Shown piece after piece: positions 44,881 to 55,726 of a DNA stretch of 64,000 bases. How positions within the stretch are numbered: the first letter of the stretch is position 1; each line of letters begins with the position of its first letter. Below the pieces are notes generated by a model. The model made no database searches. It was not told the origin of the DNA and worked only from the letters and a program-made list of their open reading frames with translations. The stretch spans positions 66,953,500-67,017,499 of the forward strand of contig NC_089581.1 of assembly GCF_019320115.1 (NCBI RefSeq), given 5' to 3'. The translations under genes were made by a program, and so were the position numbers. The DNA is from Miscanthus floridulus (lineage: Eukaryota > Streptophyta > Magnoliopsida > Poales > Poaceae).

Positions 44881-47628
44881 TGTCACACCTAATTTTAAGG
44901 ATAAAATGGAGTGCAAAATCTTATGTGCGCCCAGTGATCTGTCACACACATAAGCCAACAAATTATGAATAGTATCATCACAAATGTTTATTACATCATG
45001 AATAAGACAGAGTTATCACATAAATATAGCGAAGGTAATAAAAAGATCTCTCATGGAAGCTCCATTTCACAGGGACGTCGACTAGTTGACCACAAGACTA
45101 GTAGTCTTCGAGAAAATCATCATACCCATGGTCATCTGTTACCCATTCGGGATTTTTATCCAAATAATGAAAATAAACAAGATTAAGTACATGTCGTACT
45201 CAACAAGTGTAACTCGGGGTTCATGAGGCTCAAAAGGCTTGACACAGGTTTAACAGCGTTCAGCTTTTAGTTGTCACAGTTTTAGCTTAAGAGTAGCAAC
45301 AAGTTGTTTCAATTCCCGATGCAAAACACATGATCATATGTAAACATAAGTAATGAATAGCATAAACAGATATTACTTAGTGATCATCTATTCCATAAGG
45401 GTTCCAAGGTTGCTCGTGACTGTGAGCACGGTGGATATACCAGTTTTACACTCAACAGAGGTTGTACACTTTCACTGTGAGTCATGATACCCATATGCCC
45501 GGGTTTATAACTCCCAAAACACTTCCAAGGTGAGCAGGCAGGGGTCACTATGAAGCCTTTTAAAGGTTCGTCTAACAAGTTAGGGCCATTAGATTCACTT
45601 AGCAAACAGATATAGAGCCCCCCCTTCCCGATGGCACATTGACACGCAGCCTATACACATAAGGATAGAGGCCGCTCTATACCCGATTCGGCAAGCCATT
45701 CTCATGCCAATGAAGGTAACCACTAATGAGCTAGAAAAGGTCCTCATACCGAGCTAAAGCCAGAGCCATGTAGCCCTCATAGCTGTACTGTAAGTCTTGG
45801 ATGATCACTTATAGATAAGTCCTTAGGGAGAGGAATCTAAAGCATTTAGAAAGTAGCTAAACACTCCAGTCCCCTATTTCCATGTTGTTAAAAGTCATAT
45901 TTTAATGTTTATTGCATATACCGTTAGTCAAGTTACAAGATCATGGTTTAATTGAGCTCTAGCAAAGCTACCCAAATGCATAACCCATAGGTGACAAGGT
46001 AATAGTTCAATTCTAGGGAATCCCTATCAAGGCGACATATGCAACATGAATTTAATGAATTAAAGTGAATAGGAAACAAGGATGATCTCATGCTATACTT
46101 GCCTTGAGTAAATTACTCTTGCTGGTCCTGCTCATCAAAGTTGTACCCTTGATCTCCCACAAACTGCTCACCGTCTATACTCAATAACCATAGCAACATA
46201 CAAGCATCCAGGAGCAATCGTGCAAAGCAAACAAGGCTACAGATTAGAACAGTACACCAACAGCAAGGAATCAAGATGAAAAGTTTGGAAAACGAATCTA
46301 CGTCTCGCTACGAACACACAGACGCGAAGATCACAAAAATCGGATCTAAAACAGAAAAGTTATGGATTAATCAAGTTTTCCTATAGCAAAATAATAAATT
46401 AAATGTAAGCTCGAATTTTAGAAGTTGGAAATCTACTTTACAGTAACATGAATATGTTGATCACTTAATTATGAACCTAACGCAACTTGAACGGATCAAA
46501 TCAGAGTTAAAACGGAGAAGTTATGGCTAAAACAAAAGCAGTGGCAATTCTGTAAATAGCTGAAAACGTATTTTAATCTAACGGAACCAAAAATACGCTT
46601 TTAAAAAGAGAAAACGAACTCTGTAAACGCGCTTTGGACTGTGGGTTAAGCTAGGAATAATTGTAAGTACTTCTTTGCAAAATTGGCAACGAAGGGGTAT
46701 CCTTCGATCTGAGCCATTGGATTAGAAATAGACGGATGGGATTTGATCTGGCGGGGAGAGAGAAAAAGAAATCAGCCGGAACAGTGCCGGCGGCAGGCTT
46801 CCGACGGTGGCACCATTAGTGACACACCAGAGCTCGCGATGGAGGCTCCACAGTGCATGACTCGATGGAATAAAAGTACAGGGAGAGAGAGGAAGGGATG
46901 GGGATCTCACCCGAACCGGAATACGCGAGCAGGAAGCAACGACGGCGGCGCGGCGCTTGATGGACGGCGATGCTTGCGGTGGAGCTAGGGCGAAGCGCTG
47001 CTACAGCTTGCTAGGGCGAAGAAAACGTGCAACAGATGAGATGGGGAGGCAGCGTGGGCAGCTATTTATGAGGACGGATTTACTTGGGCGCGACGGCATC
47101 AAGGAGATCATGGCCGAGGCAGACAACAGCGATGGCACGGGATGGAGTCCGAGCCGGCTATGGCGGAAGGAAGGGGAAGGCCTGATGGCTGGGCCTAGGT
47201 GGTCAGCGGGCGGAAGGGAGGCATGCTGGTCTATGGGCGAGTCCAGGCTGGGCCTGCGGCTTACGGCGTGGGAGAGCGTGGGCCAGCACTGGAGCAAGCC
47301 GAGTGGGCCACTACGGGGAGAGAGTGATGCAGGCCGGCGCGGGGAAGATATGGGCCACAGGCAGCAGCAGGCCTATGGGCCGAAAAGAGGAAGGAGAAAG
47401 GATTTTATTCTTTTCTTTTTCCACATTTTTTCCAAAGAGATTTTGAAGGCAAAATTCAAATCAAGTTCAAATTAATATGCAGGAGCATGAATGTAGACAC
47501 ATGGTCATTGACCTATTTTTTATTTTAATTCAATAACTTTATTATTTTCTAAATTCAAATTCCCACAAAAATGCAAAATTAATCACTTTTCTCCTATTTC
47601 AAGATATGCCAATTTTTAGGGTGTTACA
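44881..47628 (-). repeat. 5' LTR of Gypsy G
   Basis: 2748 bp, complete, TG...CA ends (plus-strand TGTCACACC to GTGTTACA). The expected right flank of the target duplication is CCTAC (47629-47633); its partner lies in deleted DNA. Confidence 0.92.
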
Positions 47629-48399
47629 CCTACACTGGGAGTAGACAAAAAAATGTTTGATAGGAAAATACTCCAAGTTCTATAAGATAATGATCTCTCT
47701 CTCAATATGTGGTTTAAGAGACATGTGCTATGCAAAAGTATTGAAAATTTTTTGAACACATGAAGGTCCAAGAAGAAAAGAAAAAAGGGACACATGAATG
47801 TCCCAAGGTATTGAAAAAAATAGATGAGTACATGAAGGCTCATAAAAAGAAGAAAAAATGAATGATATGCATATCTCAAAATAAAAAGCTAGAGAGAGAT
47901 CATATCTACAAAAGGAGTATAGTATAGATTTAGAATTGTTTTATCTACACACTTGCACTTCTTGATGTAAGGGTATGACATCTTTTCTCCTTGGATCCAA
48001 GATTTGACTTATCAAAATATGTAGAGTAAGTTTGACATCACATCTTTCCCTAACCAAAGATCCATATAAGCTTTTTAGAAGTTGGAAGGAAAGAAGGCAA
48101 CACTATGATATGCCTTGGTGAGGAACCAAACACATATATTAGCGATTTGAGAGAATCATTTGAGGAGCTAAGCTATGTTTACATTTTCAAAATCAAATGA
48201 AAACCCAAGTTTCTGAGCCGCTTGATGCAAGGGGATTTGAATCCATGTTGTTCCATTATTCAATCACCCAAGATAATATGGTAGACACTCCAAAGTTCAC
48301 AAGTGTAGGTGAAGCTTGGAATAACTTGTATGTCGATGTCATATCAAGGAGATGACCCATCTTTGTCCTTAAACTTTACTCGAGGACGAGCAAAGGGCC
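47629..48399 (+). other. 3' internal region of element A, second part
   Basis: No ORF. Purine-rich tracts (about 47755-47850) resemble those at 5838-5940, supporting that this is the interrupted internal region of A. The exact join is lost because R and G were fused by deletion. Confidence 0.6.
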
Positions 48400-48412
48400 A
48401 AGTGTGGGGGAG
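48400..48412 (+). promoter_or_regulatory. Polypurine tract of element A
   Basis: AAGTGTGGGGGAG lies two bases before the 3' LTR. Identical sequences occur inside the element at 5757-5769 and 6613-6625. Confidence 0.8.
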
Positions 48413-48414
48413 TT

Positions 48415-49728
48415 TGTTAGCGGTCCTTAACTCACACTTTTAACCACCAACATTTATATAAAATCCATATCAATGAACACCAAACATAGAAATACTCATA
48501 CCTAACAAAGTTCCACATGTTTTGTGATTCATCATTTGTAGGAGGACATGTCCGGATAACACAAGAAATGTGTCAAAAGTACACAAAGAACAAGGCGTAA
48601 CATCACCCAACATGAGCCCAAGGGGAGAAAAGAAGGCCCACTTACCAGGCAAATCAGGGCCCAGTTAGGTTGAGAAAAAAGGCCAAAATCCATATCAAAT
48701 CGACTCCAATTGGCACAAAACTTTGCAGGACCCATCTAGACGCCCAATGAAGACAACCGACCAAAGATGAGGCCATTCAGGCCTAGTTGGGCCTGTCTAG
48801 CATGTCTTGGGCCCATCTTTGGTTGGCCACCTCATGCCACCTCTCCAAGGATGGTTGCATGGGTGATGGCGGTAACTTAAATGCGCAAAACATTAGTTTG
48901 GTGCCTTCCATTAGGGGATGAAACATTTTCTAAATGACCCCCTCCTCTCCACTTATAAAAGGAGGCTCCCTCCTCCTCATTCCAACAACAACACACCAAG
49001 GAGAAGATCTATACCACAAGAGCATCATTCCAAAGGGCCTAGGCCCTAGCTAGCTAGTAGACTTGGTTTGGGAGAGATGTGAGGGAGAGTACAGGGAAGA
49101 GCCAGACTTGTCGGTATCTCCTTGAACTTGTACCTCAGCAAACACTTGTACTACGACATAATATTTGCTAAGTGTTTGGGTTTCTTATGGCATTAAGTCT
49201 TTTGATTAGTTAAGCTATACTCTTACTTGTTTGCTAGTTCATCGTCCGTCCCCATGGTGAATGCTCTAGTAGAGGGCCCTGATAAAGATAGATAGCCCTG
49301 CGCAACACTAGAGTAGTAGTCGATAGCATAGACGTGGTGTCTAGGCTAGAGGCTACCTTCATTTGCCTCGTATCCTCCGGTCGAGGGGTAGGCAAAAGGT
49401 GGTGACAACCCTATCCATCCTTCGTAATCCCCCATGTTTGGATATAGCATAGAGTTATAGACCAGCATCAACTGGCAGACTAGTTGCAATCTGGTGCCCA
49501 AAGTAAACAAGTGAAAGTAGAGTTTATCTGTCCATAAGACCAAAAAGGCATAGGAATCTATATCTACCCTTCCCAACTTTACCCCTTGTGTTGTCCTTGG
49601 ATGAATTAACTCGAAGACATACATCCGTTCCCTGTGGAAATATGATACCCTGAATACTTCTAGGTGAAAGCTACAACGGTAATTCCATACGCTTCCGTAT
49701 TAACTTCTGTAGACGTTAAGGAATACCA
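48415..49728 (+). repeat. 3' LTR of element A
   Basis: 1314 bp, pairs with 2369-3654; TATA box at 48954. A ~28-bp segment near 48715 (AAAACTTTGCAGGACCC) is present here and missing from the 5' LTR. Confidence 0.9.
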
Positions 49729-50030
49729 AGATCGACCATTCTAGACCAAGCTATATAGCAACTCAGGTACGACTAGGACTACTATACTAGGAACCTCGGC
49801 CAGCACACTACTGAAGGATGCCAGTTTTGCCTAAGAATTACTAATAGGGCCAATGGTCGTTCAGTAGGTTACATCTATGGATGACTATGTCTTTGGTCTT
49901 TTGAGGCACAAGAGAGTGCACTCATATAGGCATTGACCTTCATAGATAGCTGTGTTTATAGAATCTATGACATCAATTACCATGCTTGGGTACAAATGTA
50001 TACTGTTGTGCATCCACCCCTAATTAGTGT
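49729..50030 (+). pseudogene. CACTA-like coding remnant
   Basis: A frame from about 49850 reads ITNRANGRSVGYIYG, then after stops ALTFIDSCVYRIYDINYHAW and VQMYTVVHPP, before passing into the tandem repeats. The stops are TGA and TAG. It is probably the continuation of the gene cut at 2368 by element A, because both are flanked by CACTA-like repeats. I do not recognise the protein. Confidence 0.4.
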
Positions 50031-50104
50031 TTGTTTAGGTTTGTAAGGTTTAAATTTAATTGGGCTTGTGTTTGTCATGTAATTCATGTGCTATGCAACT
50101 AGAA

Positions 50105-52590
50105 CTCTACATTCTAGTGTCATATTGGTCTCAAACTTTTTATTTGGCTTGCACATGCCATGGGTGAAGGAAACACCAAGTTTGGGATTTTTCTGAGATG
50201 GTTTGGTACTTTCTCCGGTTTAATTGAATTTATGCGCGACATCACCGATTAATTAGAGGTTGAACTGAGCCTACCCCCAAGACGATCCAGAATGGTGCCA
50301 AACTTTTCTATAGGGTCTCATGTGCCCTAGAGACTAAATTTTTATCGAGGTGGATGCAAAATTCTAGTGTGTTCATGATGTAATTGGGCCTCTCCTATCC
50401 CATTTAGCACAAAGAAAAATATAATAATAAAGAAAATGATCAGAAAAACCTAAGATCTTGTGTGGGGACATAATTTGGGTGCACATGCTTGCAAACCAAG
50501 GCATTTGGACATAGGCGGAACATACCTGCTTCATGAACCTATGTAAGTCATCTCATGGACCAATGACTAAACACCTAGGTTCCTAAGGTTCCTGTGGTTT
50601 ATATGCATTCAAGTGTCGTATTGGTCTCAAACTTTTTCTTGGACTTGCACGTGCCACAGGTTAAGGAAACACTAAGTTTGGGATTTTTTTGAGATGGTTT
50701 GGTACTTTCTCCAGTTTAATTGAATTTCTACTTGACGTCACCGATTAATTAGAGGTTGAAGTGAGCCTACCCCCGAGACGATCCGGAATGGTGCCAAACT
50801 TTTCCATAGGGTCTAATATGCCCTAGGGACCAAATTTTTGTCGAGGTGGATGCAAAATTCTAATGCATTCAAGATGTAATTGGGCCTCTCCTGTCTCATT
50901 TAGCCCAAAGAAAAATATAATAATAAAGAAAATGATCAGAAAAACCTAAGATCTTGTGTGGGACATAATTTTAGTGCACATGCTTGCCAAAAAAAATTTC
51001 ACGTGATGTCACCGATTAATTAACATCATCGATTAATTAGAGGTCGAACTGAGCCTACCCTAAGATGATCTAGAATGGTGCCAAACTTTTCCACAGGGTC
51101 TAATGTGCCCTAGGGACTAAATTTTTGTTGAGGTGATGCAAAATTCTAGTGTGTTCAAGATGTAATTGGGCCTCTCCTACCCCATTTAGCCCAAAGAAAA
51201 ATATAATAATAAAGAAAATGATCATAAAAACCTAAGATCTTGTGTGGGACATAATTTTAGTGCACATGCTTGCCAAAAAAAATTTCACGTGATGTCACCG
51301 ATTAATTAACATCACCGATTAATTAGAGGTCGAACTGAGCCTACCCCAAGACGATCCAGAATGGTGCCAAACTTTTCCACAGGGTCTAATGTGCCCTAGG
51401 GACCAAATTTTTGTTGAGGTGATGCAAAATTCTAGTGTGTTCAAGATGTAATTGGGCCTCTCCTACCCCATTTAGCCCAAAGAAAAATATAATAATAAAG
51501 AAAATGATCAGAAAAACCTAAGATCTTGTGTGGGGACATAATTTCAGTGCACATGCTTGCCAAAAAAAATTAAGACATTTGGACATAGGTGGAACATACA
51601 TGCTTCACAAACCTATAGAGTTTGTCTTATGGAACAATGACTAAACACCTAGGTTCCTAAGGTTCCTATGGTTCATATGCATTCTAGTATCGTATTGGTC
51701 TCAAACTTTTTCTCAGGCTAGCACATGCCACAAGTGAAGGAAACACCAAGTTTGGAGTTTTTTCTGAGATGGTTTGGTACTTTCTTCGGTTTAATTAAAT
51801 TTTTGTGTAATGTCCCTGATTAATTAGAGGTTGAACTGAGCCTACCCGTGAGAAGATCCTGGTGCCAAACTTTTCCACATGGTCTCATATGCCCTAGGGA
51901 CCAAATTTTTATCGAGGTGGATGCAAAATTCTAGTGTGTTCAAGATGTAATTGGGCATCTCCTTTCCCGTTTAGCACAAAGAAAATATAACAATACAGAA
52001 AATGATCAGAAAAACCTAAGATCTTGTGTGGGGACATAATTTGGGTGCACATGCTTTCCAAAAAAATTTCAAGACATTTGGACATAGGTGGAACATATCT
52101 GCTTCACAAACCTATAGAAGTCGTCTAATGGAACAATGACTAAACACCTAGGTTCCCAAGGTTCCTGTGGTTCATATGCATTTTGGTGTCGCATTGGTCT
52201 CAAACTTTTTCTTGGACTTGCACGTGCTATGGGTCAAGGAAATACCAAGTTTGGGATTTTTCTGAGATAGTTTGGTACTTTCTCCAGCTTAATTGAATTT
52301 CCACGCGACATCACCGATTAATTAAAGGTTGAACTGAGCCTACCCCCGAGATGATCCAGAATGGTGCCAAGCTTTTCCACAAGGTCTCATGTGCCCTAGG
52401 GACCAAATTTTTGTCGAGGTGGATGCAAAATTCTAGTGTGTTCAAGATGTAATTGGGCCTCTCCTATCCCGCTTAGCACAAAGTAAAATATAATAATAAA
52501 GAAAATAATCAGAAAAACCTAAGATCTTGTGTTGGGACATAATTTGGGTGTACATGCTTGCCAAAAAATTTCAAGACATTTGGACATAGG
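50105..52590 (+). repeat. Tandem repeat array, ~500-bp unit
   Basis: Full units start near 50108, 50606, 51678 and 52176, each with TCGTATTGGTCTCAAACTTT near its start. Landmarks in order are GAAACACCAAGTTTGGGATTT, CACCGATTAATTAGAGGTTG, GGTGCCAAACTTTTCCA, TTGGGCCTCTCCTA, ATAATAATAAAGAAAATGATC and GACATTTGGACATAGG. Two partial ~285-bp units (about 51005-51290 and 51291-51565) repeat only the middle portion. No ORF is conserved between units. The array lies between CACTA-like coding remnants and subterminal repeats. Confidence 0.9.
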
Positions 52591-52649
52591 CGGAATAGGA
52601 ATATAAATGCGTGAATTTATTCAGTTTAAAAAATTATATATAATCAAGA

Positions 52650-52712
52650 AACCGACAGTGATGGGCTGAAACCTACAGTGATGGTTTCATTTTGAAAACC
52701 GATAGTGATAAC
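52650..52712. repeat. CACTA-type subterminal repeats, cluster 3
   Basis: AAACCGACAGTGATGG, AAACCTACAGTGATGG and AAACCGATAGTGATAA in direct orientation, matching clusters 1 and 2. Confidence 0.65.
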
Positions 52713-52737
52713 TATATTGAAAAAAACACATCAAAAA

Positions 52738-53130
52738 TTTGTGGCCAGCCTTGGGTTCGAGCACGGGTCTCGGGGTATAGAGTAGTGTGCCTTAACCGTT
52801 GCGCTATGATAATAGTTATGTTAGATTTAGTTTTATATTTTCTTTTATTTAGTTGTAGCGTACTTAGTTTATATTAAAAAAATAAAACAAAATAAAAAAA
52901 ATTTGGCCCGCTTGGGGTTTGAACCTAGGTCTCAGGCTCTAGAGTGTAAAGACTTAACCGCTATGCTAGGATAGTAATTGCATTAGGATTAGTTCTTTAT
53001 TTTCTTTTATTTAGTTATAGAGCAGTTAGGTGATTAAAAAATAAATCAAAAAGTTTGGCCCACCTACGCTACACAGGGTTTGAACCTGAGGCTCGGGGTA
53101 AAGAGTGCGGTGCCTTAATCATTGCAATAG
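52738..53130 (-). repeat. Three tandem tRNA-like repeats (~155 bp spacing)
   Basis: Copies at about 52742-52808, 52904-52970 and 53057-53122. Read on the minus strand, each has TAGCGCAACGGTTAAGGC-like sequence (pol III A-box-like) followed 25-35 bases later by a GGTTCGAACCC-like B box. The intervals hold a shared TTTTATTTAGTTRTAG motif and A-rich runs. No cloverleaf acceptor stem is evident, so they are tRNA-related repeats and not tRNA genes. Confidence 0.5.
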
Positions 53131-53171
53131 TTGTATGAGTTTGAAAGGCTAAGTAGAACTAGCACTGCTGT

Positions 53172-53262
53172 AGCTCATCACTGCTGGTTCTATGCTAGCC
53201 CCAGCGGTGGTGAGCTATAATCACTATCGGTTTGGCTTGGCCATCGATAGAGATGCGGCATC
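53172..53262. repeat. CACTA-type subterminal repeats, cluster 4
   Basis: Diverged forms: CTCATCACTGCTGGTTCTA, CCAGCGGTGGTGAGC, AATCACTATCGGTTTGG and CGATAGAGATGCGG. A TATATAA follows at about 53263-53269. Confidence 0.5.
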
Positions 53263-53267
53263 ACTAT

Positions 53268-53940
53268 ATAATCCGAGCGCGCGTGGCCAAAAAAATTTAG
53301 CTCTTTTGAATGCCCGTGCCGCTCTCTTTTCCTCCACACTGGTGAAACACTGCCTCTACCCACGCCGTCGTCGGCTGCCCTTAAGCCCTCCTCTTCCTCC
53401 ACATCGGTGGCCAGGCTTCACCATGTGCCCTGTCCTAGTGAGCAAGATGCCCGACGCTGTCTCCTGCCCCATGGTCCTCCAAGCCGGTGTCCCCCATCCT
53501 ATGGTCCCCCATCCCACGGTCATCCATGTTGGCCATCCGAGGAAGTTAGTAGTGCACGGATAGTGGCTTCTACACGTACACGGTGCGTGCCGCTCTCACA
53601 GTCCCTCCTCTATTCGATGGAATGCCTATGAGGATAACACCCTCCTTCATGTAGCGTGGACTCTTCTCTCCGTCGCTAGCAGTGAGGAACATCATCGCCA
53701 TTGTCCCTTCCATGGTCGATACCGTCTGCCACGCCCGCACCTTCATCTTCCTCAACGCCACTAGAGCACCGCCACCGCCCATGTCCTCGTCTTCCTCATC
53801 CACCCCACAATACTCCACGATGCAGGCTATGCCCTCACCACCACGCCTACATCTCCAAAGTTCGAGGCCCTTAGGAGCATGTAGGGAGCTACTACCACAC
53901 ACCCCACGGTGAGTGCTTCCATCAGTGCCCCTTAGGTGTT
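53268..53940. other. GC-rich coding-like fragment of unknown origin
   Basis: GC content rises sharply compared with both flanks. Overlapping ORFs exist on + (53192-53563, 53682-53912) and - (53570-53902). None has a domain I recognise, and I cannot decide the strand. Its position just after subterminal repeats and a TATA-like sequence suggests a captured gene fragment or the transposon's own 5' exon. Confidence 0.3.
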
Positions 53941-54255
53941 CATTGAAACACCCGTGAAGATAACGGCAACCTATTATTCTCTTTTTATCTAGATTTTGTG
54001 TACAAACAGTTCAAAGTTCCTTAATAGCCAATGTTCTTTGAGTTATGATGAATAAATTAGCTTAAAACACTCTGGTCATTTGAGGCATGGTTGAAGACAT
54101 ACTAGTGCTCAAAGTGAGATTGAAATGAGTTAGATGTTTGAAATTGAAGTTTAAATATTTGAATATAGTCTACAACTTTGCTCAATACACTAAGCTTAGT
54201 CTACAACATGTTTCAATGACATAGCACTATCAACCTAACTTGGTTAAATGTGTAG

Positions 54256-54450
54256 GAAACTATGGCATGGTATATAGTGCATGTTGGTCGAGAGCTTGGG
54301 ATCTACCTTAGTTGGGAAAATTGCTATGCTCAAGTCAATCGCTACATAGGTAATTTGTACAAAAAATACAACATAGAAGCTAAAAGCATTGAGGGCCTAC
54401 AATGGTGCAATGAGTGCAAACCATGGCCATCAGCTGACATGGGAGATTGA
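54256..54450 (+). pseudogene. RNase H1 N-terminal-type (Cauli_VI) domain fragment
   Basis: After a possible splice acceptor (TGTGTAG, ending about 54255), ATG at 54265 begins MAWYIVHVGRELGIYLSW. It continues with CYAQVNRYIGNLYKKY, closely following the WYVV..GR..GIY..W..C..QV.GF....YKKF pattern of the domain found at the N-terminus of RNase H1 and in caulimovirus transactivators. That domain binds RNA-DNA hybrid or double-stranded RNA. Only about 45 residues fit the domain and no catalytic RNase H follows; the frame ends at TGA 54448. Its origin is either a transposon-encoded gene or a captured host fragment. Confidence 0.6.
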
Positions 54451-54696
54451 AGAGAAGCCACCTGTTGGAGATATGAAGATTAGGAGACTTTCTTTTTGGT
54501 CTTGAAAAGATATCATGCTTTTATTTATGGCTATGGTCATTGCATTTCTTATTTAGAAGTTGTAGGCTTTGTTTCATATATCAATAGGTGGTCTTTGTTG
54601 TATGTAGCCAATCAAACAATGACTTTGTTCTAGGTGAAGAATATGAGTACTTATTATTAGACTTTGCATTATATCTATATTAGTTGGGTGCATATA

Positions 54697-55453
54697 TGTT
54701 GGTATATTTAATGCACACAAATAAATTTGCAAGCGCACGGATACCGCTGTAGCTTTCATTGGAAGTATTCCAAGTATCGTATCCATAGGGAAATGTGTGA
54801 GACTAACTATGATCTAACTTAACTAGGGGTATCAACAAGGTTGAGATAAATAGGAGCGTAGAGAGGAAAACTAAGGTTCTATAGTTCTAACTTAGTTAAG
54901 CTATGTCTTCTACTATTCAACTAGGGATATTACTAGGAAAAGACACCAGCAGAGGATGCTTTCCTTTGTAACTGTGTCCTACTTGCGCCTATAGATAGGA
55001 GGTGGACTACAAAGGATCAACGAAGCTATATAGTATAGGCCATATAGAACTAATGTCACACATGCGATCTACCACCATCTGGAATGCAGGGTGCATCCAC
55101 GATTAACCTAAGTCTAAGCACCATGCTTACACTTACGATTAGTACTTTAACCTAGAGCATTTATAGATTAAAGCACTCAAAAGAGAGTCATGATCCTGGT
55201 GAACAATATAAACAATTACTTACTTGAATCAAAAGTTGATTACCGGAGAAATCTCTAAGGCAAGCTCAAGTAGAACTTAAATCCACCAAGGTACAAGCCA
55301 TAGAGAGAGCACCAACATGCTAGCACCTCCTCCAAACTCTTCCCTCACTCTCTATCTCACTATTATTTATAAGACTAAATCCTATGAAGGACTAATCTTC
55401 TCTTAATAGCTGGCTCTGATCCTCATGATATGAATTAGGGTTTTAGGATGGCT
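54697..55453 (-). repeat. 3' LTR of element B, lacking U3
   Basis: Matches 59659-60424 closely up to GGGAGGGTGG, then diverges. The portion equivalent to 60425 onward, including the TATA region, is missing, so a deletion removed U3 and adjoining internal sequence. Confidence 0.8.
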
Positions 55454-55726
55454 CCAGGGAGGGTGGCAAAAATACCTAAAGAAATATTTTTAGATTTATG
55501 TTTCTATGCTCACTTCATAAGGGCATTACAACAAAAAGTGAAAGCTCATGCTATCTCCCAAAAGTCCTTGCTTTAGGACAAAAGCTCATCCTTGGGAAAC
55601 CTTCTAATTGCACTCAAGTTGGTGAAGTGGTTTCCCCTCCAACATCAACCTTTGTGTACCTATCTCAAGATTCACACAACGAGATCTGCAATATTTATGA
55701 TAAACATATGCATCTACAACCACCCT

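Larger units (their letters stand above)
36989..47628 (-). mobile_element. Gypsy retrotransposon G, Tekay-like chromovirus, 3' LTR truncated
   Basis: Minus-strand element with 5' LTR on the right (44881-47628), PBS, extra ORF, gag, pol with chromodomain, polypurine tract, and a truncated 3' LTR on the left. LTRs begin TGTRACACCCTAAAAATTGG on the minus strand and end TTAGGTGTGACA. Domain order and chromodomain match element T, but the two belong to different families, since the LTRs are unrelated in sequence apart from the TGTAACA start. The left ~1 kb of the 3' LTR was lost in the deletion that also removed most of the R 3' LTR. Confidence 0.9.
2369..49728 (+). mobile_element. Gag-only LTR retrotransposon A, hosting nested insertions
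   Basis: Two LTRs with the same start (TGTTRGCRGTCCTTAACTCAC) and end (GTTAAGRAATWCCA) lie 45 kb apart. The own sequence is about 6.4 kb: LTRs of 1286 and 1314 bp plus about 3.8 kb of internal DNA (3655-6661 and 47629-48414). The internal part codes for gag and a retropepsin-like domain only. No RT, RNase H or integrase is visible, so the element depended on another for mobility (a TR-GAG-like non-autonomous Gypsy). It uses a tRNA-Asp-type primer site and an AAGTGTGGGGGAG polypurine tract. No target duplication was found. Confidence 0.8.

Noticed and set aside
50105..52590. CRISPR-like array
   Set aside because: Units are ~500 bp and contiguous, with no spacer-repeat alternation and a eukaryotic context.
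52742..52808. A genuine tRNA gene on the minus strand
   Set aside because: A- and B-box-like sequences are present, but no acceptor stem or full cloverleaf can be drawn; kept only as a tRNA-like repeat.
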